The notes: generated by a model from the sequence alone, not told the origin. Positions 44,737 to 55,724 are shown, numbered from the stretch's first letter. The stretch is 64,000 nucleotides of DNA from Coffea arabica (GCF_036785885.1 NC_092326.1:1302001-1366000), one strand, 5' to 3'. Program-made: numbers and translations.

Positions 44737-44828
44737 AATCCGGCCAGTTTCTGGCCGGATTGTTGGCCGGATTGGTGGCCAAAATTGAAAAAAGGGGGTT
44801 AGCCACTGCCTCCAATCCGGCCGGATTG
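44737..44828. repeat. GGCCGGATT palindrome cluster in the 5' LTR
   Basis: An 11-bp perfect stem with TTT loop (AATCCGGCCAG / CTGGCCGGATT, 44737-44761), further GGCCGGATT words and a 16-bp perfect palindrome CAATCCGGCCGGATTG (44813-44828). The 3' LTR has a 12-bp deletion next to the first hairpin, but both structures remain intact there (16-mer at 54341-54356). Confidence 0.8.
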
Positions 44829-45684
44829 TGACGTGGCCAACCTTCCTTCGATTTCAATCGTTCGTTTTGCAATCTTTTCGCTCGTACTTGTTTCCAACCA
44901 ATGATTTTAAGGATAATAATCCAATTTTTGTACTTAAGTTTTACACCATTTTGAGAATTCAACTTCAAAGGCAAGTCAAACGAAGTTTTCAATTATTTTC
45001 GAACCTTACTCGTGTTCAATCTTTCTCACCACTTGGGGACCTACAGTAATTATCTAATATACGATGTTCAGGCACGCACGAGGACCTCCAAGAGGACCCT
45101 ACTGTGGAAGTTTGAACTCTCCCTCCAACCTACTAGCTTGCATAACTTGGTGAGTGTCAAGTGTATACCTACTTGAACTCTAAAGTCTTGATTCATGCTT
45201 GATTCACCAGATTTCATGCTTAGCTTAACTGATTTTGACAAAATGGAGTCGAGTGTGTACTTGATCGCACTCGTTCTCATTTGAAACGAATGACTCATGC
45301 TTAACATGATTTGCTTGGTTTACATGACTTGAAATGCCTGCTTAAACCTATCAAATGCTTGAATACATGAAATGGTATGCTATGATTGCATATGTCGATG
45401 GAGTGAATCTCCTCGACATTTACATGACACATGGGGGACGCCCAAACTCATAGGCCGACCTTGGAACTCGAGCCGGCATGGGCTTGGTCGGGAACCTCGG
45501 TGAACCATGAGATTCAAATGATAAGCTTGATCTATTGAGAGATCTCGCTTGGCATACTCGTAAAGTATCGCCTTATAAATGTCGTGCGGGCCCGAAGTGG
45601 TGTATGGTGGACGGATGGGAAGTAAGTGGTGAACTACGGATATGAAAATATCAATCCGGTTGACGGAGAGTCATCACGGAAAGA

Positions 45685-45693
45685 TATATAAAT
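45685..45693 (+). promoter_or_regulatory. Likely TATA box of the chromovirus LTR
   Basis: TATATAAAT in a less AT-rich context, about 510 bases before the LTR end. This gives a long U3 and a short R-U5, as expected. The 3' LTR has the same box near 55220. Confidence 0.6.
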
Positions 45694-46198
45694 GGTATCG
45701 GCAAATGTGCAACTTTGCTCTTGAGAGGTTCTATATCCTTGAATTGTTTCTGGTTACAGTTTATTAGTGTTATTAATTACTTGCAAGCTAATACTTGAAT
45801 TGTTATTTAGGATTGTTATCTGAACTATGTGTTTGCATGTGTGTTCTTGACCTCACGAGCGTTTTGCTCACCCTGTAGATTTGTTTTCCTTAACAGGTTG
45901 AGTTCAGAGGTAAAATGGAGCAGCCCTCTTGATGTGCTTTTGTTTTAGGGTTGCTATTACTTTTGTTTATGCCTTTGACTTTGGACGAAATGTATTATGT
46001 ATGCTGACGGGTGGTTTGAAGAATGGATAACTGTTATTAAGTTTGAACACTTCCGCAATTATTGTATCTAAGTTATCGATTTATATTGTGTGGTCCGGAT
46101 ATAAGTTGAATGGAATTGCTTGAGTCCTGGCGAGAGCTAGACAGGCGTCCCGCGGATACCCTTTGGTTCGCCTTAGGGAGAAGTGGGGGCGTCACAGT

Positions 46199-46210
46199 TG
46201 GTATCAGAGC
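46199..46210 (+). other. Initiator tRNA-Met primer binding site
   Basis: TGGTATCAGAGC, complementary to the 3' end of plant initiator tRNA-Met, begins 2 bases after the 5' LTR. Confidence 0.93.
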
Positions 46211-46442
46211 GCTAGGTTAGAGATCTATATGGGAAACATATTAGATACTCTACCTTAAGACTCGATATGGGATGACTTAGTCATACCCTAAGTGATACTT
46301 GAGGCGAGCTAGCAACTAAGTTAGTCCTACCTCAAGTGACAATTGGGATGAACCAATGATTAGGTTAGGCATGCATTGCAGGATATTGGAACTAAATAGA
46401 GATTTAAATTTCTAACCCAAAAGGTGCTATTATGTTGCAGGG

Positions 46443-46973
46443 ATGGACAACGGAAATGGAGTTCCGGCAGCTAACGGGAATGGCCATGCTAATGGTCATA
46501 TAGCGCCTCCTAGGCCTATCTTTTATCGAGCTTTGGTTGGGGAAGCTCGAGTACGCTACTCCCCATCTGACCGATATCCCCGATGTGCTTGTAGGGTGAC
46601 CTTTGCTTACCCAAACCATGTTGTACTGGCTTTGGACGACGAGCGTCGTCAGTTGGTGACTGGCAACTTAGACTTACAGGCTGAGGTCGATGAGCTTCGA
46701 CAGATGGTGAGCGTTCAGGGCAAGAGGGTCGCCGAGCTTGAGGAGGTAATTGAGGACGAGGTTGCCACATCTAGTGTGGTTAACGAGGAGCTCCGGAGCA
46801 CTAGGGCTCAGCTTACTAGGCTGAGAGAGGAGGTCCGTAGTCGGGCTTCCGATATTGTAGCTGATGCCACTAGGCTAGTTGATGAAGCTATGGGGGTAGC
46901 CCAGGATTCTGAGGAGGATCCGGAGGAGGATCCTGAGGAGGAGGTTCCTCCTGATAGTCCTGCTGCGGATTAG
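46443..46973 (+). CDS. Extra ORF between primer site and gag (coiled coil, acidic tail)
   Basis: An intact 176-residue ORF lies between the primer site and gag, on the same strand. The N-terminus is Asn/Gly-rich (MDNGNGVPAANGNGHANGHI). A middle section with RYPRCACRVTFAYP is followed by a long heptad-like stretch (about residues 65-140: LDLQAEVDELRQM, VAELEEVIEDEV, LRSTRAQLTRLREEVRS) predicting a coiled coil, and an acidic tail (SEEDPEEDPEEEVPPDSPAAD). It has no stop although gag-pol has three. It is not a known enzyme; a structural or RNA/chromatin-associated accessory role is a guess. A TTGCAG just before the ATG could be a splice acceptor. A 319-base gap separates it from gag. Confidence 0.6.
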   Translation: MDNGNGVPAANGNGHANGHIAPPRPIFYRALVGEARVRYSPSDRYPRCACRVTFAYPNHVVLALDDERRQLVTGNLDLQAEVDELRQMVSVQGKRVAELEEVIEDEVATSSVVNEELRSTRAQLTRLREEVRSRASDIVADATRLVDEAMGVAQDSEEDPEEDPEEEVPPDSPAAD

Positions 46974-47292
46974 GTCTAGATTGATCGACCTCTTTTGACT
47001 TTTTGACTAGTATTAGCAGGGGTGATGCTAAGTGCTGAGGCCATTGTATTTTACATGACTGTGTGGCCTACTTCTGAGGCACTAGCTTTACTTTAGTCTT
47101 CTGTGACTAAAAGTACTCTTATGGCACCTGTGTGCTATATTTTTGTGATTACCCCCTGACTTGCTAATTGTATGAACTGGATATGCTAATTAATGTAAAT
47201 TATTGTTAATTCCAATGTTTTCTTGATTGGTTCTTGCTTTCTATTTTGCATCGCATAATTTATTTATTTCTTGCACTAGGCACGCCTAGGTC

Positions 47293-48477
47293 ATGGAAGG
47301 ACTAAGAGGTTGTCGAGGTCGTGGTCGAGACCGTAATCGAGGTCGTGGTCGAGACCGTGGTCGAGGTCGTGGGCGAGGGACTAGTCAGGCCCAACCTCAA
47401 GGGGGTGACCAGGGATCGGCAACTGCACCGATCCAAGGTCAGGAAAATATTGAGGGTAATCAAGTGGCTACTGCCATTAATAGGATGACTGATATCCTAG
47501 AGCGTTTGGCTGATAGACAGGACCCTGGACCGTTCAACCAACCTGGGGGTCAGGAAAGAGGAATGGATAGAGCCTTAGAGAGATTGTTGAAATTTAACCC
47601 GCCTAAGTTTCTTGGCGAACCTGATCCTGAGGTGGCGGAGAATTGGTTGGAAAGGATGACCAATATATTCGCTGCTTTAGACTACACTGAGGATAGGCGA
47701 GTGAATTTCGCTGCTTTCCAATTTGAGGGGGTAGCCCGTGCTTGGTGGGATTTGATAAAAGAAAAATGGGAGAGAACTCAAACCCCTTGGACTTGGGGTA
47801 ATTTCACAAGGGAATTTAATGAAAAGTTTCTCCCGCCCTTAATCCAAGAGAAGAGGGAGGATGAATTTATCAAACTGAAACAGGGAACCCTTAGTGTAGC
47901 GGAGTATGAAGGAAAATTTACTAAACTTTCAAAGTATGCTCCCGAACTGGTGACAAATGAGCGAAAAAGGATTAGACGGTTTGGTCAAGGACTTAATGTG
48001 GAGATACAAGAGGGCCTGGCCGCAGCCCAAATCTCTACATTTACTGAGGCTTTAGAGAAGGCACAAAGGGTTGAAAGTGCAAGGTCTCAAGTGAGAGACT
48101 TCCATAGCAGAAAGAGAAACTTTTCTAGCCATGCTTCTGGACAAGTTAGTAAAAATGTACAGCCTTCCAAAATGGAAAAAGGAATGGGAGGACCAAGGAC
48201 TGCTGGACCTTCGAGAGGAGCTTTATCTAGAGGAGGTTGTAGGGGACCGACACAGGCAAGAAGGGCACCTTCTAGCGGTTCAGCGGTGACCCCTCAAGTT
48301 TCATGTGGTTACTGCGGAAAACCAAACCATTCTGAAAGTGATTGTTGGAGGAAGTCTGGGAAGTGCCTGGCTTGTGGTAGTACCGAGCATCAGCTGGCGA
48401 ACTGTCCAAATAAAATGAAGACGGGAGGTGATACCCAAAGGCCAGAAAAGTCAGCTTCTAAGCAAACTAGTGCCTGA
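47293..48477 (+). CDS. Gag of the chromovirus
   Basis: 394 residues. The N-terminus is an Arg-Gly repeat (about residues 8-29; RGRGRDRNRGRGRDRG) from a small DNA minisatellite. Residues about 95-240 form the retrotransposon gag capsid-like domain (NWLERMTNIFAALDYTEDRR, FEGVARAWWDLIKEKW, FNEKFLPPLIQEKREDEFIK, TLSVAEYEGKF). Two CCHC zinc knuckles follow: CGYCGKPNHSESDC (337-350) and CLACGSTEHQLANC (358-371). It assembles the virus-like particle and binds element RNA. It ends at TGA 48475-48477, but the same frame continues open into pol, so the TGA is either a lesion or a programmed gag-pol boundary. CGA to TGA is a common change in methylated plant DNA. Confidence 0.9.
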   Translation: MEGLRGCRGRGRDRNRGRGRDRGRGRGRGTSQAQPQGGDQGSATAPIQGQENIEGNQVATAINRMTDILERLADRQDPGPFNQPGGQERGMDRALERLLKFNPPKFLGEPDPEVAENWLERMTNIFAALDYTEDRRVNFAAFQFEGVARAWWDLIKEKWERTQTPWTWGNFTREFNEKFLPPLIQEKREDEFIKLKQGTLSVAEYEGKFTKLSKYAPELVTNERKRIRRFGQGLNVEIQEGLAAAQISTFTEALEKAQRVESARSQVRDFHSRKRNFSSHASGQVSKNVQPSKMEKGMGGPRTAGPSRGALSRGGCRGPTQARRAPSSGSAVTPQVSCGYCGKPNHSESDCWRKSGKCLACGSTEHQLANCPNKMKTGGDTQRPEKSASKQTSA

Positions 48478-49641
48478 GGGAGTCGACCGAAAGTACCAGT
48501 TAGGGTTTATGCACTGGACTATCAACAAGTTCCTGAGGCAATTGAGGTGGTAGAAGGTACGGTTCCGATCTTTCACCGTTTAGTTAGGGTTTTAATTGAT
48601 CCAGGTGCTACACATTCTTTTATAAACCCTAATTTCATGAATGGGATAGACTTGAAACCAATTAATTTACCATATGATCTAGAGGTTAAAACGCCTATTA
48701 GGGATCAAAGTCTAATTGCTAATTTGGTGTATCAAGGTTGTGAAATCTGGATTGGGGAACGAAAATTATCGGCTGATTTGATGGGATTGATTATTAAAGG
48801 ATACGATGTAATTTTACGAATGGATTGGTTAGCCCGTTATAATGCTCAGCTAAATTGTAGGACGAAGGTTGTGGAGTTGCGTATTCCAGGAGAGGCAACC
48901 CTGAAACTGGATGTAAAGGGTAAATTAGCTTCGTCTGCACTTATTTCAGGAATTCGGGCTAGAAAGTTGTTAAGTAAAGGAGCTCAAGGATATTTGGCTT
49001 TTCTTATTAACACCCCTAGTGATAAAATGAATTTGGAGGACATGCCTGTAGTGAAAGATTTTCCTGATGTTTTTCCTGAAGAATTGGAGTCTCTACCCCC
49101 GGAACGGGAAATAGCCTTTAAGATTGATGTAACTCCGGGAGTAACCCCTATTTCTAGGACGCCATATCGAATGGCTCCAGCCGAATTGAAGGAGTTGAAA
49201 TTGCAATTGCAAGATTTGTTAGAAAGAGGTTTTATTAAAGAGAGTGATTCTCCGTGGGGAGCCCCAGTTTTGTTTGTTAAGAAAAGGGACGGGAGTTTGA
49301 GGCTATGTATAGACTATAGAGGTTTAAATAATGTTACAACTAAGAATAAATACCCACTGCCCCACATTGATGAGTTGTTTGACCAGTTACAAGGGGCTGT
49401 AGTATTTTCTAAGTTGGACTTGAGGCAGGGTTATTATCAGTTGAGGATTTTGGAGAAAGATATACCCAAGACTGCTTTTAACTCGAGATATGGGCATTTT
49501 GAATTTGCCGTGATGCCATTTGGGTTAACGAATGCTCCTGCTGCTTTTATGGATCTAATGCATAGGGTCTTTAAACCTTATCTAGACCAATTTGTGGTGG
49601 TCTTTATTGATGATATATTGGTGTATTCTAAGAATGTGTAA
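48478..49641 (+). pseudogene. Pol segment 1: aspartic protease and RT
   Basis: Same frame as gag. The protease shows [17 protein letters not shown], with DPG where most gypsy proteases have DSG or DTG; this variant is, to my memory, found in some Tekay elements. RT follows: [55 protein letters not shown] and the catalytic box FIDD (about residues 353-356 counted from 48547). A TAA at 49639-49641 breaks the frame just after the catalytic box. Confidence 0.92.
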
Positions 49642-50082
49642 GACCATGAGAAACACTTGATGGTTGTTTTACAGACCTTAAGGGAGCACCAATTGTATGC
49701 TAAGTTTAGCAAGTGTGAATTTTGGTTAAAAGAAATGACTTTCTTGGGACACATAATTTCTAAGGAAGGGATTAAAGTGGATCCAGCTAAAGTTGAAGCT
49801 GTTTCAAAATGGAAACGACCGGAAAACCCTACCGAGATTCGAAGTTTCATTGGATTAGCAGGGTATTACCGGAGATTCATTCAGGATTTTTCAAATATTG
49901 CTGGACCCATGACTGAATTGACCAAGAAAAATAGGAAGTTTATATGGAGTCCTAAGTGTGAGGAAAATTTTCAGGAATTGAAAAGACGGTTAACAAGGGC
50001 ACCTGTGTTGGCTTTGCCAAACGGAAAAGATAGTTTTGTGGTTTACACAGATGCTTCTAAGGAAGGACTGGGTTGTGTTTGA
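49642..50082 (+). pseudogene. Pol segment 2: RT thumb and start of RNase H
   Basis: The same frame continues: [50 protein letters not shown], then [14 protein letters not shown], where the Asp of YTDAS is the first RNase H catalytic residue. A TGA at 50080-50082 interrupts RNase H right after this motif. Confidence 0.92.
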
Positions 50083-52008
50083 ATGCAAGATGGCAAAGTA
50101 ATAGCATATGCCTCTAGGAAATTGAAACCACATGAAGGGAATTACCCGACTCATAATTTGGAGTTAGCGGTGGTGGTCTTTGCTTTGAAGAAATGGAGAC
50201 ATTATTTGTATGAGGTAACATCTGAGGTTTTTACAGACCACAAAAGTCTTAAGTACTTGTTTTCTCAAAAGGAGCTGAATTTGAGGCAACGTAGATGGAT
50301 GGAATTTTTGGAAAACTATGATTGTACTATCAAGTACCATCCAGGGAAATCTAATGTAGTGGCCGATGCCTTGAGTCGTCAAGTACAAATGGCTGGATTG
50401 ATGATTAAGGAGTTTCAATTATTGGAAGAAGTGAGTTACTGGAATCCTCGATTGGAACCAAGGAAGGTAATTTTGGGGAATATTATAGTAACCTCCACTC
50501 TATTGGAACGCATCAAGGAATTTCAAGAAAAGGACACGGAAGTGCAAAAATGGGTGGAAAAGAGTAAAATGGAAGACAATACAGATTTTAATTTGGGGTC
50601 AGATGGAATATTGAGGTTTCAGAATCGAGTAGTTGTGCCAAAGGATGAAGGGCTTAAAAGGGAAATCTTAGAAGAGGCACACCGATCAAAGTTTACGGTA
50701 CATCCAGGAGGGAATAAAATGTACCAGGACTTGAAGAGTCTGTATTGGTGGGAGAACATGAAGAAGGAAATTGCCCAATTTGTCCAAACATGTTTAATTT
50801 GTCAACAAGTTAAAGACGAACATCAGAAACCGTCAGGACTTTTGCAACCCCTAGAAATACCTGAGTGGAAATGGGAAAATATCACTATGGATTTTGTATC
50901 TGGATTACCCAGAACGCAGAGAGGCCATGATGCAATTTGGGTAATAGTGGATAGATTGACTAAATCGGCCCATTTTCTGCCGATTAGCATGAAGTACCCG
51001 TTAGAAAAGTTGGCCAAATTGTATTTGGATGAGATCATTAGATTGCATGGCATACCTGTGAGTATTGTGTCCGACAGGGATCCGAGATTTGTTTCGAAAT
51101 TTTGGCAAAAGATGCAGGAGGTATTGGGGACTAAGTTGAACTTTAGTACCACTTATCATCCTCAGACTGATGGACAGTCGGAAAGGACAATTCAAACACT
51201 TGAGGACATATTAAGGACATGTATTCTGGACTTTGGAGAAAATTGGAGTAAGTTTTTAACTTTAGTGGAATTTGCCTACAACAATAGTTTCCACTCTTCT
51301 ATTCAGATGGCCCCGTATGAGGCACTTTATGGTCGAAAATGTAGGTCTCCAATTTGTTGGGAAGAAATAGGTGAACGGAAGATTCTAGATCCGACCATAG
51401 TATCTTGGATTGAAGAAGCTAATGAAAATGTAAAGTTGGTACGACAAAGAATTCAAGTTGCTCAGAGCCGCCAAAAGAGTTATGCTGATAATCGGAGGAA
51501 AGAATTGGAGTTTAATGTTGGAGATTTGGTATTTCTCAAGATTATACCTCTGAAAGCAAGGTTGAAGTCTGGGAAAGGAAAGAAGTTACAACCAAAATTT
51601 GTAGGGCCTTATAAGATTATCCAACGTGTGGGGAGTGTAGCCTATAAGTTGGAATTACCGCCGAGTTTATCTCGAATCCATAATGTGTTTCATGTATCTA
51701 TGCTTAAGAAGTATCATCCGGACCCTTCTCACGTCTTACAACCGGAAAATGTTGAGATTGATGAGACCTTAACCTATGAGGAGAAACCGGTTAAACTTCT
51801 GGATAGGAAGGTAAAGGAATTGAGGAATAAACAGATACCATTAGTGAAGGTCCTCTGGAAGAACCATGGGTTGGAGGAAGCAACTTGGGAGGTCGAAGAA
51901 GCAATTCGAGAAAAGTATCCAGACCTGTTCGTCAATCAAGGTAAATTTCGAGGACGAAATTTCTTAAGGGGGAGAGGATGTGAGAACTCGAAATTTCTAT
52001 TATTTTAA
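50083..52008 (+). CDS. Pol segment 3: RNase H, integrase, chromodomain
   Basis: An open stretch of 641 codons in the gag frame. RNase H: IAYASRKLKPHEGNYPTH, FTDHKSLKYLF, SNVVADALSR. Integrase: zinc-binding HPGG...CLICQQVK, catalytic core with Asp270 (MDFVSGLP), Asp331 (VSDRDPRF) and Glu367 (DGQSERTIQ), spaced D-x60-D-x35-E. Then the GPY-type HNVFHVSML and a chromodomain at about residues 564-612 (EEKPVKLLDRKVKEL, LVKVLWKNHGLEEATWEVEE), which in this clade steers integration to marked chromatin. All catalytic residues are present. The stop lies 30 bases inside the 3' LTR, so the ORF reads through the polypurine tract. As a stand-alone segment it has no natural start. Confidence 0.92.
   Translation: MQDGKVIAYASRKLKPHEGNYPTHNLELAVVVFALKKWRHYLYEVTSEVFTDHKSLKYLFSQKELNLRQRRWMEFLENYDCTIKYHPGKSNVVADALSRQVQMAGLMIKEFQLLEEVSYWNPRLEPRKVILGNIIVTSTLLERIKEFQEKDTEVQKWVEKSKMEDNTDFNLGSDGILRFQNRVVVPKDEGLKREILEEAHRSKFTVHPGGNKMYQDLKSLYWWENMKKEIAQFVQTCLICQQVKDEHQKPSGLLQPLEIPEWKWENITMDFVSGLPRTQRGHDAIWVIVDRLTKSAHFLPISMKYPLEKLAKLYLDEIIRLHGIPVSIVSDRDPRFVSKFWQKMQEVLGTKLNFSTTYHPQTDGQSERTIQTLEDILRTCILDFGENWSKFLTLVEFAYNNSFHSSIQMAPYEALYGRKCRSPICWEEIGERKILDPTIVSWIEEANENVKLVRQRIQVAQSRQKSYADNRRKELEFNVGDLVFLKIIPLKARLKSGKGKKLQPKFVGPYKIIQRVGSVAYKLELPPSLSRIHNVFHVSMLKKYHPDPSHVLQPENVEIDETLTYEEKPVKLLDRKVKELRNKQIPLVKVLWKNHGLEEATWEVEEAIREKYPDLFVNQGKFRGRNFLRGRGCENSKFLLF
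51966..51978 (+). other. Polypurine tract of the chromovirus
   Basis: AAGGGGGAGAGGA ends exactly at the 3' LTR start (TGTGAGAACTCG at 51979). It is also translated as part of the pol frame. Confidence 0.9.
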
Positions 52009-55000
52009 AATCCCTAATTTTGGCTCAATTAATTATTTATTTGGATTTTTGCCACGAATAATATTTTCTAGCCTATTAGATCTAAGTACATGATTTTATA
52101 GTTCGTTATATTTCTAAAGTGTCTCATTTTAAAAAAAAATAAAATAAAATAAAAATATAGATGAATAAACAAATATTTTCATAAAAACTTAATTAGTGAA
52201 AAAGTGAAAACGTATTTCAACTTTAGCCAATTGGGAGTGCAATAAGCTAAAAATTTAAGACATATACAATGGTCCTAAAATAGACAATTTTAGGTTTAAA
52301 CACACAAGTAATAACTAGTGGTATAATCGTTATAAGAATTTTTCAAAGGTTTCAATTTTATTGCGCCTAAATTAGAAATACGTGTTTTCACGTGCGCGCT
52401 TAATTGGGAGACTTTGGACCATTATTTTGAGACAATTAGGAATGAATAATATTTATACAAATGTAAGTGCCCTAGAGGTTTAGTGTACTAGTGCAACAAA
52501 CGTAAGAGAAATCGAACACAAAATGCGAGTGTAGGGTACTAGTTATAATTGATTTGACGTATTAAAAGATTTGACGTCAAGCGTCTCTTATACGCAAAGG
52601 CTTCGGAACCGCAATTCATTTCCTTTCCTCTGCTGCAATGGACGGCTAGACTGCAGCAAAGGAACAACCGAAGCTTCACCATTTCTTCTCTTCCAAAACT
52701 CAACCAAATTCCTACCAAAACTTCCATAGATTCTCACCAAACTTCACATTCATTTAGCTTTTCACTTGGACAACAACATAGGCTGAAAAAGGGAGGAGCT
52801 TTCACGGTTTCTTCAAGCTTCAAAGGACCGAAAAATCTGTCCAAACCAGCCATCAAAGTAGGTAGCAATCTAACACCTTCAACTTGTCTTATGGAAGTTG
52901 ATTTACGCATTTGAGTTGGAATCTTTACTTTAATAGCTTGTATTGTTGGAAATGTGGGCTCTATGAACTCCCACTTTGGGTTGATGGCTGTGATGATGTT
53001 TGATGATGGTTTATTTGCTGAATTAGAGCTTAAGGAAGTAGATTAAAGGTGCTTTATTACCAGAAACGTTATTGAACTCTTGAAACAAAAAGTTCCCATT
53101 TTACTGCTCTGTTCGGTCACTTAAATGCAGAAATTTGAGGATTTAATGGCTTGATTATGTTGTATATATGTTGTAGTAGTTGTGTACAAAATTTCATTGA
53201 AAAATATTGAGTTTTGATGGGTCAAACGAATTTATTTCCAAAGCTAGTAATCTGGGAAAACGGTTGCCGTCGTAACCAGACCAGTGTTCGTGTTTCGTCC
53301 ATAACTCCGTACTCCGACGTCAAAATCAAGTGCCGTTAGCGGCATTTGAAACTAGACGTTCCCATGTTTCTAACGGTGTATAGTGCACATTCTGGTTTCA
53401 TGTGTGTGAGCCACACCATTCATCTGAAGTCGGCTGTCCTGTTTCTCCGTTCTGCCGAAATGATTTGATGATGCTGCAACTTGAGGCTTGATTTTGAACC
53501 AGTTTCGTGCTGAAACTTGAAACTATTTCTTCTGTAAAGTTGTAGCCCTGTGAATGTATTTTCTAACACTATCAACCATTTCCAATTCCGAGTTAAATTG
53601 AGAGAGTTATGATCAAAATACGGCGACTGCCTCATTTTTGAAAACCTTAGCTTTGGACAGATTGCCTTAAGGATTTTTCCAAATTTTGGTTGATTGAATG
53701 ACCACCCTTCCGAGGGTATTTTTCCATGAAATTTGATAGAGAGATAACCTTCATATGGAAGTATTATACTGCAAAATTTGGTGTCAATCCAAGTCCGTTT
53801 AGGCACTTAACTAAAGGTCCAAAGTTGGAACCAAATCTGGAAATTTTGTAACAATCTTGAATTTTCCCCAACTTCGAGCAACCGTATCTTGGTACTCGAA
53901 ACTCCGATTCTTGAGCCGCTTGTTCCATCCAAAACTTTACTTGCAGTTCTAAGTGAGTTATAAGTTTCAAGGGCCGGTTTCCAACGAATGATTTTTGCCG
54001 AATTTCCAGAGTTAGCGAAAAACCAACCCGGCTCAATCCTAGCAATCTAGAACAGCAACTTTAGCCTCATTTTTGAATGCCTTCCACTTAGATTCATGGA
54101 ACGGTGTCTTCTAAGAACTTTTAGTACTTTCAAAGACGATTACAACGGTACCAAATTCATCAAGTTTTGATCAGTAGAAAAGAAGTTATGATTTTTCAAA
54201 GATTTGACCAAAAATCAAAAATTCTGAAATTTCAAAGAAAATCCGCGAAGGAACAATTTTCCAGAATCCGGCCAGTTTCTGGCCGGATTGTCGGCCGGAT
54301 TGGTGGCCAAAATTGAAAAAAGGGGGTTAGCCACTGCCTCCAATCCGGCCGGATTGTGACGTGGCCAACCTTCCTTCGATTTCGATCGTTCGTTTTGCAA
54401 TCTTTTCGCTCGTACTTGTTTCCAACCAATGATTTTAAGGATAATAATCCAATTTTTGTACTTAAGTTTTACACCCTTTTGAGAATTCAACTTCAAAGGC
54501 AAGTCAAACGAAGTTTTCAACTATTTTCGAACCTTACTCGTGTTCAATCTTTCTCACCACTTGGGGACCTATAGTAATTATCTAATATACGATGTTCAGG
54601 CACGCACGAGGACCTCCAAGAGGACCCTACTGTGGAAGTTTGAACTCTCCCTCCAACCTACTAGCTTACATAACTTGGTGAGTGTCAAGTGTATGCCTAC
54701 TTGAACTCTAAAGTCTTGATTCATGCTTGATTCACCTGATTTCATGCTTAGCTTAACTGATTTTGACAAAATGGAGTCGAGTGTGTACTTGATCGCACTC
54801 GTTCTCATTTGAAACGAATGACTCATGCTTAACATGATTTGCTTGGTTTACATGACTTGAAATGCCTGCTTAAACCTATCAAATGCTTGAATACATGAAA
54901 TGGTATGCTATGATTGCATACGTCGATGGAGTGAATCTCCTCGACATTTACATGACACATGGGGGACGCCCAAACTCATAGGCCGACCTTGGAACTCGAG

Positions 55001-55724
55001 CCGGCATGGGCTTGGTCGGGAACCTCAGTGAACCATGAGATTCAAATGATAAGCTTGATCTATTGAGAGATCTCGCTTGGCATACTCGTAAAGTATCGCC
55101 TTATAAATGTCGTGCGGGCCCGAAGTGGTGTATGGTGGACGGATGAGAAGTAAGTGGTGAACTACGGATATGAAAATATCAATCCGGTTGACGGAGAGTC
55201 ATCACGGAAAGATATATAAATGGTATCGGCAAATGTGGAACTTAGCTCCTGAGAGCTTCTATATCCTTGAATTGTTTCTGGTTACCGTTTATTGGTGTTA
55301 TTAATTACTTGCAAGCTAATACCTGAATTGTTATTTAGGATTGTTATCTGAACTATGTGTTTGCATGTGTGTTCTTGGCCTCACGAGCGTTTTGCTCACC
55401 CTGTAGATTTGTTTTCCTTAACAGGTTGAGTTCAGAGGTAAAATGGAGCAGCCCTCTTGATGTGCTTTTGTTTTAGGGTTGCTATTACTTTTGTTTATGC
55501 CTTTGGCTTTGGACGAAATGTATTATGTATGCTGACGGGTGGTTTGAAGAATGGATAACTGTTATTAAGTTTGAACACTTCCGCAATTATTGTATCTAAG
55601 TTATCGATTTGTATTGTGTGGTCCGGATATAAGTTGAATGGAATTGCTTGAGTCCTGGCGAGAGATACGCAGGCGTCCCGCGGATACCCTTTGGTTCGCC
55701 TTAGGGAGAAGTGGGGGCGTTACA
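51979..55724 (+). repeat. 3' LTR of the chromovirus (3746 bp)
   Basis: Begins TGTGAGAACTCG and ends GGCGTTACA. Compared with the 5' LTR it has a 12-bp deletion near 54268, a 3-bp deletion near 53105, two extra A bases near 52135 and about 67 substitutions by hand count. Confidence 0.93.

Larger units (their letters stand above)
42438..46196 (+). repeat. 5' LTR of the chromovirus (3759 bp)
   Basis: Begins TGTGAGGACTCG and ends GGCGTCACA. Most of it is U3; the TATA box is at 45685. GC-rich hairpins lie at 44737-44828. ORFs found inside it have partners in the other LTR because the two are copies, and show no domain. Confidence 0.93.
42438..55724 (+). mobile_element. Ty3/gypsy chromovirus (Tekay/Del type), full length
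   Basis: A 13,287-bp element with 3.75 kb LTRs, a perfect 5-bp target duplication AAAAT (42433-42437 and 55725-55729), an initiator-Met primer site and a polypurine tract. Contents in order: an extra ORF, gag, protease, RT, RNase H, integrase and chromodomain. The pol order with integrase last marks Ty3/gypsy; the chromodomain and very long LTRs indicate the Tekay/Del clade. Gag-pol is one frame with stops at 48475, 49639 and 50080. By hand I count about 67 substitutions and three indels (12, 3 and 2 bases, which exactly account for the 13-base length difference) between the LTRs, roughly 1.8 percent. The insertion is thus fairly recent and later than the spacer duplication. Confidence 0.95.

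Noticed and set aside
44675-44992. ORFs inside the chromovirus LTRs (also 54215-54520, 44224-44505, 53764-54045)
   Set aside because: They occur in both LTRs only because the LTRs are copies, have no recognised domain, and run antisense to the element with private indels.
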